From positions 1 through 64,000 of the forward strand of contig NZ_LWLS01000127.1 of the NCBI RefSeq assembly GCF_001905095.1: DNA of 64,000 nucleotides. Direction: 5' to 3'. Below are positions 57,422 to 64,000 of the stretch, one piece after another. Origin of the DNA: Micromonospora sp. CB01531 (GTDB taxonomy: Bacteria; Actinomycetota; Actinomycetes; Mycobacteriales; Micromonosporaceae). Under the pieces are notes generated by a model. That model worked only from the letters and a program-made list of their open reading frames with translations, was not told the DNA's origin and did no database searches. Position numbers and translations under genes: made by a program. Position 1 is the first letter of the stretch, and each line of letters starts with the position of its first letter.

Positions 57422-59554
57422 ATGCCAGGCACGGTCGGGCGGGTTCCCACGCCATCAGCCCCCACCTCGGGGGCACCCATGGGCTCGGGCGCCGCCGCGT
57501 CCCCCGCCGGGGCAGCGCACTCGTGGGCCGGCACGCCGCTCGGCGCACCTGAGCAGTGGGACCCGGCCGTCCGTGCGGTGGTCGACCTCGTGCTCGCCTC
57601 GCCCGTGCCGATGGCCCTGCTCTACGGCGAGGACCTGGTCCTGCTCTACAACGAGGGGTACGCCGAACTGATCGGCGCGCGGCATCCAGCGGCGCTCGGG
57701 CGGCCGGCGGCGGAGGTGTTCGCCGACATCTGGCACGAACCGGATGCCGGGGAGGTGATCGGGCGGGCATACCGGCAGGGCGAGCCGTTCCTGGAACGGG
57801 AGGCCGTGCTGCCGGTCGACCGGCACCGGGCCGGGGCCGCCGAGCCACCGGTGTTCACCCGCGGCTATTCGCCCGTCCGGGACAGCGCCGGCCAGATCAT
57901 CGGCGTGCTCAGCGTGGCCGCGCAGACCACCCACGTCACCCAACAGTTGCAGAGCCTCAGCGACTTCGCCGCCGCGCTCTCCGGCACCCTCACCCTGGAC
58001 GACGTCGCCCGGGTCACCCTCCGCTACTGCCTCGACTCGTTCGACGCCGACCGGGTCTCCTTCATGGTCGACGACGGGCCGGCCTGGCGAATGGTCCGCC
58101 GGGTCCGCGGCGAGTTGCTGGACGAGGCCGACGAGCGGCTGCCGCCGCTGTGGCGCCGGATACCGGCCGAGTCGCCCGTCCCGATCGTGGTGACGTCCCG
58201 CAGTGGCGTGCCCGTGTTCACCACCGACGGGCAGCCGCTGCGGAACACCGCGGCGGACCGGCACGACCAGAAGATCCGGTCGCTCGCTTCCCTGCCGCTG
58301 CGCTCGGCGGTGATCCGCGGCGCGGTCACCGTGGGCTACCAGTCCCCGCACCCCTGGTCGCCGGCGGAGCGCGCGCTGCTGGCCGCGTCCGCGGAGCTGG
58401 TCGGCCAGGCCGCCGAGCGGGCCCGCCGCTTCGAGACCCAGCACGGCACGGCCCAGCTGCTCCAACGCAGCATGCTCCCCGAGCAGTTACCGGACCTGCC
58501 CCGGCTGCGGATCGCCGCGCGGTACGACCCCGGCGTGGACGGTAATGCCGCCGGGGGTGACTTCTACGACGCGTTCCTGCTGCCCAGCGGCGCGCTCGGG
58601 GTGGTCCTCGGCGACGTGGCCGGACACGACGTGCAGGCCGCCGCCCGGATGGGGCAGGTCCGCGCCGCGCTGCGCGCGCTGGCGCTCACCGACCCGCGCC
58701 CGGACGCCGTGCTCGCCGGCCTGGACCGGCTCGTTGCCAGCCTGGGCGCCGAACGCGGGACGCAGGAGCTGTTCGTCACCGTGGTGTTCGGGGTCATCGA
58801 CATCGACCGGGAGCGGATCACCCTGGCCAGCGCCGGCCATCCCGCCCCGTTGATCCGGCGCTGCCCGCCGGTGGGCGGTCCGGCGGCCGAGTACGTCGAG
58901 GTACCCCCCAGTCCGCCGCTGGGGCTGGGCCACCAGTCGGGGACGGCTACCGTGGCGTTCCGCCCCGGCGACACCCTGCTGCTGTACAGCGACGGGGTGG
59001 TGGAGCGGCGCGGCCAGGACCTCGGCACCGGGCTGGCCGGGCTGGCCGCGGCGGTGACGGCGGCGACCAGCGGTGACCCCCGGTCGCTCTGCGCGGTGGC
59101 CACCGCCGCCGTGCCCGGCACGACGGAGGACGACGTGGCGGTGCTCGCCGTGGAGCACGCGGTCAAGCCGAGCCGCTCGGCCAGCATGGCGGTGCCGGCG
59201 GAGCCGACCGCGCCGGGCCGGGTCCGGCACTGGTTGACCGCCCAGCTCGTCGAGTGGCAGGTGCCCGAGTCGGTGGTCGGCGCCGCCGTGCTGTGCACGA
59301 GCGAGCTGACCACGAACGCCCTGCTGCACGCCGGGACCGCCGCCCGGGTGGAGATCGACCTGACCGCGGAACGGCTGCTGGTCTCGGTGGCCGACTCGGG
59401 CACCCGGGGTCAGGTGACGCGGGCCCAGACCGACACCCTGAGCAGCCGGGGGCGCGGGCTGGGGCTGATCGAGGAGCTGAGCGACGCCTGGGGCACCGAC
59501 CCGACGGTGCGCGGGTCGACCGTCTGGTTCGAGATCCTTATTCCCGCGACCTGA
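57422..59554 (+). CDS. PAS-GAF-SpoIIE phosphatase with C-terminal ATPase domain
   Basis: A 710-residue regulator of the partner-switching type. A PAS-like domain (about 40-165: LLYGEDLVLLYNEGYAELIG) is followed by a GAF domain (about 175-320). The PP2C/SpoIIE phosphatase (about 350-560) has its metal Asp residues in GGDFYDAFLL, GDVAGHDVQAAA, YSDGVVE and EDDVAVLAVEH. An RsbW-like HATPase domain (about 590-710) has ELTTNALLHA, VADSG and RGRGLGLIEEL. Such proteins sense signals and reverse phosphorylation of an anti-anti-sigma factor, freeing a SigB-type sigma factor. No STAS partner gene is in the window. Confidence 0.93.
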   Translation: MPGTVGRVPTPSAPTSGAPMGSGAAASPAGAAHSWAGTPLGAPEQWDPAVRAVVDLVLASPVPMALLYGEDLVLLYNEGYAELIGARHPAALGRPAAEVFADIWHEPDAGEVIGRAYRQGEPFLEREAVLPVDRHRAGAAEPPVFTRGYSPVRDSAGQIIGVLSVAAQTTHVTQQLQSLSDFAAALSGTLTLDDVARVTLRYCLDSFDADRVSFMVDDGPAWRMVRRVRGELLDEADERLPPLWRRIPAESPVPIVVTSRSGVPVFTTDGQPLRNTAADRHDQKIRSLASLPLRSAVIRGAVTVGYQSPHPWSPAERALLAASAELVGQAAERARRFETQHGTAQLLQRSMLPEQLPDLPRLRIAARYDPGVDGNAAGGDFYDAFLLPSGALGVVLGDVAGHDVQAAARMGQVRAALRALALTDPRPDAVLAGLDRLVASLGAERGTQELFVTVVFGVIDIDRERITLASAGHPAPLIRRCPPVGGPAAEYVEVPPSPPLGLGHQSGTATVAFRPGDTLLLYSDGVVERRGQDLGTGLAGLAAAVTAATSGDPRSLCAVATAAVPGTTEDDVAVLAVEHAVKPSRSASMAVPAEPTAPGRVRHWLTAQLVEWQVPESVVGAAVLCTSELTTNALLHAGTAARVEIDLTAERLLVSVADSGTRGQVTRAQTDTLSSRGRGLGLIEELSDAWGTDPTVRGSTVWFEILIPAT

Positions 59555-59680
59555 GTCGCGCGTCGGCGACGGCGCGGGCGGGTAGGAGGGTCGGGACAAG
59601 CCGGACCCGGAGGCATGGCGGGCCGGATTACGGGGCACTGGTGACCACCTGGCCGCCGCGGGCGGCGGGAGGGTGGTGCC

Positions 59681-61039
59681 GTGGAACCGGTGGATGTCGC
59701 GATCGCGCTGCTGGGCGCCGGTGCGCTGCTCGCGGGGGTGCTGCCGCGGGTCCTTGAACGCCGGCCGCTGTCCATGCCGATCGCCTTCCTCGGGCTCGGC
59801 ATGCTGGTGTTCCTGCTGCCCACGGGGCTGCCGACGCCGGACCCGCTGCGCTGGCCGGAGGTCACCACCCACCTCACCGAGATCGGCGTGATCGTGGCGC
59901 TGATGGGCGCCGGACTGAAGATCGACCGGCCGCTGAGCCCGGTCCGCTGGGCGTCGACCTGGCGACTGCTGGCGATCGCCATGCCGCTGTGCATCGCGGC
60001 GGTGGCGCTGCTCGGCTGGTGGTGGGCGGGCCTGGTGCCGGCGGCGGCGCTGCTGCTGGGCGCCGTGCTCGCCCCGACCGACCCGGTGCTCGCCGCCGAC
60101 GTACAGGTGGGCGAGCCGACCGACGTGGAGGATTCCGAGGACGAGGTCCGCTTCGCCCTCACCTCCGAGGCCGGGCTGAATGACGGCCTGGCCTTTCCCT
60201 TCGTGTACGCGGCCATCGCCATCGCCACCACCAGCCTCGCCCCGGCGGAGTGGCTGGCTCGCTGGTTCACCGTGCACGTGCTGTATCAGATCGCCGTCGG
60301 ATGCGCCGGCGGGCTGCTGATCGGCTGGCTGCTCGGCAAGCTCTTCTTCCGGGCGCCGAGCCAGCTGCGGCTCGCCCGGCACGCCGAGGGCTTCCTCGTG
60401 CTGGCCGCCACCTTCCTGGCGTACGGGCTGGTGGAGGTGGCCGGCGGATACGGCTTCCTGGCCGTGTTCGTGGCCGCCCGGGCGATCCGGGCCGCCGAGC
60501 GGACCCACGAGTTCCACGCCGTGCTGCACGACTTCGCCGAGCAGGTCGAGCGCCTGCTGACCGTGCTGTTGCTGCTGCTCTTCGGCGGTGCGGTGGTCGG
60601 CGGCCTGCTCGCCCCGCTGACCTGGCCGGCGGCCATGGTCGGGCTGGCCCTGCTCCTCGTGATCCGGCCGCTGTCCGGGTGGCTGTCGCTGCGCGGCGCC
60701 CCCGGCCGACCGGCCGAGCACTGGGTGATCGCCCTGTTCGGCATCCGCGGCGTCGGCTCGTTCTACTACCTGGCCTACGCGACCAGCAGGACCGACTTCC
60801 CGCAGGCCGAGCTGCTCTGGGCGACGGTCGGCCTGGTGGTGATCGTCTCGGTGGTGGGGCACGGCATCGCGGCTACCCCGGTCATGCAGCTGCTCGACCG
60901 GGCGGGCGAGCGGAGCCGCGACGCCTCGGCGCGGGACCGGACGGACGAACCCACATTGGACAGCGTCCCCGCTGACCGGGGGCTGCCAGGGGGGTTGCCG
61001 CATCAGCGCGCCGGGACGCGACAATCTCCCCGAAGGTAG
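59681..61039 (+). CDS. cation:proton antiporter (CPA1/NhaP type)
   Basis: A 452-residue membrane protein with about 12 helices. The ion site is visible in LLLGAVLAPTDPVLAADVQV and in FALTSEAGLNDGLAFPFVYA, the paired motifs of CPA antiporters. GIRGVGSFYYLAYA is the conserved helix near the end. It swaps sodium or potassium for protons at the membrane. The C-terminal ~50 residues are polar. GTG is the start; the G-rich stretch before it could act as ribosome site. Confidence 0.92.
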   Translation: MEPVDVAIALLGAGALLAGVLPRVLERRPLSMPIAFLGLGMLVFLLPTGLPTPDPLRWPEVTTHLTEIGVIVALMGAGLKIDRPLSPVRWASTWRLLAIAMPLCIAAVALLGWWWAGLVPAAALLLGAVLAPTDPVLAADVQVGEPTDVEDSEDEVRFALTSEAGLNDGLAFPFVYAAIAIATTSLAPAEWLARWFTVHVLYQIAVGCAGGLLIGWLLGKLFFRAPSQLRLARHAEGFLVLAATFLAYGLVEVAGGYGFLAVFVAARAIRAAERTHEFHAVLHDFAEQVERLLTVLLLLLFGGAVVGGLLAPLTWPAAMVGLALLLVIRPLSGWLSLRGAPGRPAEHWVIALFGIRGVGSFYYLAYATSRTDFPQAELLWATVGLVVIVSVVGHGIAATPVMQLLDRAGERSRDASARDRTDEPTLDSVPADRGLPGGLPHQRAGTRQSPRR

Positions 61040-61061
61040 GCGGATCTTGAACGGGGCCCGG

Positions 61062-62030
61062 TCAGCCGCGATCGGCGAGCAACCGGGCCGCGAGCGCCCG
61101 GCCGAGGTCGCGGCCGGAGCGCCAGGCGCTCTGCACCCGAGGCCGCCCGAACGCGTCCCCGGCAACGCCGATCCCGTCGTCGTCCAGGTGGTAGGTGCCG
61201 TCACCGCCGTCGGTGGGGGTGGCGTACGTCCAGCGGTGCACGTGCACCAGCTCGGCCGGCTCAGGCAGGCCGAGCAGGTCGCGGACCGCCTCCTCGATCG
61301 CCGGGCCTGCGGTGGTGGGCTGCAACAGGTGCGCCGCGGCGAACTCGGGGGTGGTGTGCGCGACCAGCACCGGCGCGACGTCGCCCCGCCGGTCGCCGTC
61401 GTCGCAGACCAGACGCAGCAGCGGGTGGTCGTTGACGAAGGCACCCCGGAAGTCGGTCCAGCGGCGGGCCGGGAAGCGCAGCACCGCAGCCAGCGCCGAC
61501 GACCAGCGCTGCGCGGCCACCGCCCGGGTGGCCGCCGCAAGTGCGGGGTCGAGCAACAGGGCCGCCTGTGGGCCTGGCATGGCCAGCACCGCCGCCTCGC
61601 ACGCCCGGCCGTCCACCCGCGGCCCCGGTTCCACGGTCATCACCACCCGGTCGTGCACCACGGTGAGGTCCCGGGCCAGGTGCTCGACCAGCGACCGCAG
61701 CCCGCGCGGGGCCGCCCAGCGCATCGGCCCGGCGACCTCGCGCTGCCCCTCCGGGCCGTACGCGATCAGGGTGTCGGTCCACGGCCGGATCAGGCCGGCG
61801 GCCCGCCAGCCGTCGACGACCTCGGCGAAGTCCGGGTCGTCGACGGTGAGGTACGCGGCCCCCAGGTCGGCGGGGCGGCCGTCGAAGCTTTCGCTGGCCA
61901 TCCGCCCGCCGGTGAGCCGGGCCCGCTCGCGGACCTCCACCGGAACGCCGGCCCGAGTCAGCTCGTTCGCGCAGGCCACCCCGGCGATGCCCGCGCCGAC
62001 CACCACCACACCCGCCCGGTCCGCCGCCAC
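61062..62030 (-). CDS. renalase-like NAD(P)/FAD-dependent oxidoreductase
   Basis: A 322-residue flavoprotein. The N-terminal FAD loop is VVVVGAGIAGVACANELTRA, with VPVEVRERARLTGGRMASES. The end has the second FAD motif (DGIGVAGDAFGRPRVQSAWR then SGRDLGRAL). It resembles bacterial renalases, which oxidise isomeric dihydro-NAD(P), and short amine oxidases. The GTG start is preceded by a TACGAT box ending 6 bases upstream. Confidence 0.9.
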   Translation of the reverse strand: MAADRAGVVVVGAGIAGVACANELTRAGVPVEVRERARLTGGRMASESFDGRPADLGAAYLTVDDPDFAEVVDGWRAAGLIRPWTDTLIAYGPEGQREVAGPMRWAAPRGLRSLVEHLARDLTVVHDRVVMTVEPGPRVDGRACEAAVLAMPGPQAALLLDPALAAATRAVAAQRWSSALAAVLRFPARRWTDFRGAFVNDHPLLRLVCDDGDRRGDVAPVLVAHTTPEFAAAHLLQPTTAGPAIEEAVRDLLGLPEPAELVHVHRWTYATPTDGGDGTYHLDDDGIGVAGDAFGRPRVQSAWRSGRDLGRALAARLLADRG

Positions 62031-62036
62031 TCCATG

Positions 62037-62042
62037 ATCGTA
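62037..62042 (-). promoter_or_regulatory. leaderless -10 box (TACGAT)
   Basis: TACGAT on the minus strand, 6 bases before the GTG at 62030. Confidence 0.5.
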
Positions 62043-62144
62043 AGCGGCAGGGGGCGTGCCGACCTCCGGACCGAAGGGCTGACCGAGGCGGCATCTCGCC
62101 GGATCGACGAGCTCCCGGCGGAGGCCGGTCGCGGCCGGTGCGAG

Positions 62145-62312
62145 TCAGCGCGAGGGCAGGCGGTGCAGCTCCACCCGGTCGAGCCGCCCCGCCGCCACTT
62201 GCGCGGTCAGGTACGTCGCGTACGGCTGGGCCCGACGGTCGGTGGGCGAGCCGGGGTTGAGCAGGCGCAGTCCGTTCGGGGCGACGCTGTCCCACGGGAT
62301 GTGGGAGTGGCA
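62145..62312 (-). pseudogene. metallophosphoesterase gene, 3' fragment cut by element insertion
   Basis: Only the C-terminal ~55 codons remain: HSHIPWDSVAPNGLRLLNPG followed by SPTDRRAQPYATYLTAQV and the end RVELHRLPSR. This matches the final strand and GHSHxP metal motif of YfcE/MJ0936-type phosphoesterases. The Gly of GHSH has been lost (LCHSH at the junction), and everything upstream is replaced by the integrase gene. The 5' part should lie at the other end of the element, outside the window. Confidence 0.75.
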
Positions 62313-62315
62313 CAA

Positions 62316-62345
62316 GGTATCACTACCTACAACGTGTACGATACC
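62316..62345. other. putative attachment-site half (att junction)
   Basis: GGTATC (62316-62321), 18 bases and GATACC (62340-62345) form an inverted repeat at the exact border between the cut phosphoesterase gene and the integrase start. It is AT-richer than the flanks. The crossover point should be close to 62301-62316. Confidence 0.55.
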
Positions 62346-62348
62346 CCG

Positions 62349-64000
62349 GTGACCGATCTCGCCGCACTCCTCGCCACCCCCGGCCGTTCCCTCGACGGGG
62401 TCACAGTGTCGGGCGACGAGGCCCGCGCCCAACTGAACGTCCAGTTGTACCCGCCGGGTGTCCGCACCCTGGAGGGCCTGCATGTGGCCATCTACCTGCG
62501 GATCTCCGACGACCGACAGGAAGAGTACCGAGGGGTGCGCCGCCAGGCGCTGGACACCATCGCCCATGCGCTGGCCCGTGGTGCTGCCTCGGTCACGATC
62601 TACGAGGAGAACGACACCTCCGCGTTCAAGAAGAAGCGGGTCACGGTCACGGACACCACGGGCAACTCGTACGTCGCCTACCGAGTGATCCGCCCGCGGT
62701 GGCAGGCCATGCTCTCCGACCTGCGGGCTGGCGCCCAGAAGGCCGCGACCGTCTACGACATCGACCGGCTGGCCCGCGACCCCCGGGACCTGGAGGACGC
62801 CATCGAGGTCGCCGAGTTCTACCGCCGGCGCTTCGAGGGCACGACGGGCAGCCTGGACCTGAACACGGACAACGGCCGGACGATGGCGCGGGTCATGGTG
62901 GCGATGGCCAACAAGTCGTCGGCCGACACAGCGCGCCGGGTCAAGCGCATGCACCGTGAGCTGGCCGAGGAGGGTAGGCCGGTCGGGTCGAACCGCCCGT
63001 TCGGCTGGAAGGCCGACAAGCGCACGCTGGACCCGGCCGAGTCCGAGGAGATCCGCGAGGCCATCGACAAGGTTCTGGCCGGCGTCAACCCGATGGCGAT
63101 CGTGGCGGACTGGAACAAGCGGGGGCTGCGGACGACGCGCGGCAACCCCTGGCGACGGTCCGTCTTCATAGGTATGTTGCGCAACCCCAGGATCGCCGGG
63201 TACCGGAGCACCATGGTGCACGGCAGCAGGGAGGACGGCGAGGTTGCCGTCCGGTACCAGATCGTCACCAAGGCCGACGGCACCGAGGTCAAGGGGCAGT
63301 GGACGCCCCTCGTTGACCGGGCCGTCTGGGAGTCCCTGGTCGACAAGATCGGGAGGCATGCCCAGACCCCCGGAAGCTCCGAGCGTGGTCGACACGGCAA
63401 GTACCTGCTCTCCGGGCTCGTCCGGTGCGGCCGGTGCCCCTCTCATCCACGGATGGCGGGCACTCACACCCTTCAGAAGGGCAAGGACTTCTGGCGGTAC
63501 GGCTGCGAGGGCACGGAGGAGGGCGCGTGCTCGAACACCCGACACATGGGCCGGGTCGATGACTTCATCAGGGACATGGTCTTCGGGGTGCACGACAAGC
63601 GGGCCACCGAGGCCCAGTCCGTGCCGGTCGGCCCGTCACCCGAGGTAGAGCAGAGGCTGGCGGACATCCAGGAGCTGCTCTCCGACCTGTACGGGCAGTG
63701 GAAGGCCAAGGCGCTGCCCACCCAGGAGTACTTCGCGATGCGGAAGGATCTGTCCGAGGAGCGCGACAAGCTGGTGGCCGCCAAGGCTGCGGCCGAGCAG
63801 CGCGAGGTCAGCGCGAACGCCTCGGCCAGCGTGCGGGACAGGTGGGACGCCCCCGAGACCACGATGGGCGAGCGCCAGGCGTTCCTGGCCTCGTATCTCC
63901 AGGCCGTGATCATCATGCCGATCGAGCCGGAGTGGGACGAGAAGCGCGGCAAGATGGTGAAGCGCAAGACCTTCAACGAGGGCCTGATCGAGCCGGTCTG
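62349..64000 (+). CDS. large serine recombinase/integrase (partial)
   Basis: At least 550 residues in one open frame that runs off the right edge. The catalytic domain has the serine nucleophile in HVAIYLRISDDRQEEYRGVR and continues with VYDIDRLARDPRDLEDAIEV and ARVMVAMANKSSADTARRVK. The recombinase domain follows (GRPVGSNRPFGWKADKRTLD; WNKRGLRTTRGNPWRRS). The zinc ribbon has LVRCGRCPSHPRMAG and CEGTEEGACSNTRHM. A coiled-coil region (EVEQRLADIQELLSDLYGQW) comes last. It inserts and excises a phage-like or integrative element at the phosphoesterase gene. The GTG start lies 4 bases from the att inverted repeat. Codons with T/A ends are a little more common than in the chromosome. Confidence 0.93.
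   Translation, partial: MTDLAALLATPGRSLDGVTVSGDEARAQLNVQLYPPGVRTLEGLHVAIYLRISDDRQEEYRGVRRQALDTIAHALARGAASVTIYEENDTSAFKKKRVTVTDTTGNSYVAYRVIRPRWQAMLSDLRAGAQKAATVYDIDRLARDPRDLEDAIEVAEFYRRRFEGTTGSLDLNTDNGRTMARVMVAMANKSSADTARRVKRMHRELAEEGRPVGSNRPFGWKADKRTLDPAESEEIREAIDKVLAGVNPMAIVADWNKRGLRTTRGNPWRRSVFIGMLRNPRIAGYRSTMVHGSREDGEVAVRYQIVTKADGTEVKGQWTPLVDRAVWESLVDKIGRHAQTPGSSERGRHGKYLLSGLVRCGRCPSHPRMAGTHTLQKGKDFWRYGCEGTEEGACSNTRHMGRVDDFIRDMVFGVHDKRATEAQSVPVGPSPEVEQRLADIQELLSDLYGQWKAKALPTQEYFAMRKDLSEERDKLVAAKAAAEQREVSANASASVRDRWDAPETTMGERQAFLASYLQAVIIMPIEPEWDEKRGKMVKRKTFNEGLIEPV

Noticed and set aside
58487..61540. 1017-codon open frame on the minus strand
   Set aside because: It lies opposite the SpoIIE phosphatase and antiporter genes, which show clear domains. 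Its translation is a low-complexity Arg/Gln/Gly/His mix typical of antisense frames in GC-rich DNA.
62145..63593. 482-codon minus-strand frame spanning the integrase
   Set aside because: Only the last ~55 codons (the phosphoesterase end) are real. The rest is antisense to the serine integrase.

Overview
The window is very GC-rich, uses GTG starts often, and carries actinobacterial signature genes: phosphatidylinositol mannoside (PIM) synthesis, an F420-dependent oxidoreductase, DUF3618/DUF4235 proteins and a SigB-type stress gene set. Gene content, gene order and codon use suggest Micromonospora or a close relative in the Micromonosporaceae. This is inferred from gene content; no database search was made. 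Almost all of the window is ordinary chromosome. The last 1.7 kb is the end of an integrated element.

Layout. 1-6.8 kb: lipoprotein (partial), dnaE, a PadR regulator with a membrane protein, a GNAT acetyltransferase and a VapBC pair. 6.9-19.7 kb: the conserved actinobacterial block thrS, HIT protein, pgsA, PIM acyltransferase, pimA, LemA-like protein, pdxS, pdxT, yebC. It is split by an EF-G-like gene and two small genes of unknown role. 19.9-26.5 kb: ADP-ribosylglycohydrolase, a two-component system, a deaminase, a methyltransferase and an aldo/keto reductase. 26.5-38.9 kb: cold-shock protein, an overlapping trio of small envelope proteins, a mechanosensitive channel, a PLP enzyme, a family 3 glycosidase, an F420 enzyme, a methyltransferase-TetR operon and an AraC regulator.

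39.1-47.9 kb is the most distinctive region. It is a tightly overlapping minus-strand operon with every enzyme needed to make ADP-D-glycero-beta-D-manno-heptose (GmhA, a bifunctional HldE, and GmhB fused to a GT9 glycosyltransferase). It also has three more glycosyltransferases, a short-chain dehydrogenase and a type IB topoisomerase. ADP-heptose is best known from Gram-negative lipopolysaccharide, so in this organism the product is probably an undescribed heptose-containing glycan. A polyprenol-phosphate mannose synthase lies just upstream on the other strand. Three patches inside these genes have a clearly different codon usage.

49.5-49.7 kb holds a 144-bp MITE-like element with 18-bp inverted repeats and an 8-bp flanking duplication. 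51.5-59.6 kb is a stress island (aldehyde dehydrogenase, ChaB-like, YihY, DUF2795, SRPBCC, small proteins). At least five of its genes have GTTT-N15/16-GGG(T/C/A)A promoters of the SigB/SigF type, and it ends with a multidomain SpoIIE/RsbU-type phosphatase. After a CPA-type antiporter and a renalase-like oxidoreductase, a metallophosphoesterase gene is cut off by the junction of an element whose large serine integrase runs off the window.

Across the window many genes lack a Shine-Dalgarno sequence and instead have a TAnnnT box 6-8 bases before the start codon, which implies leaderless mRNAs. This was used to choose several starts.
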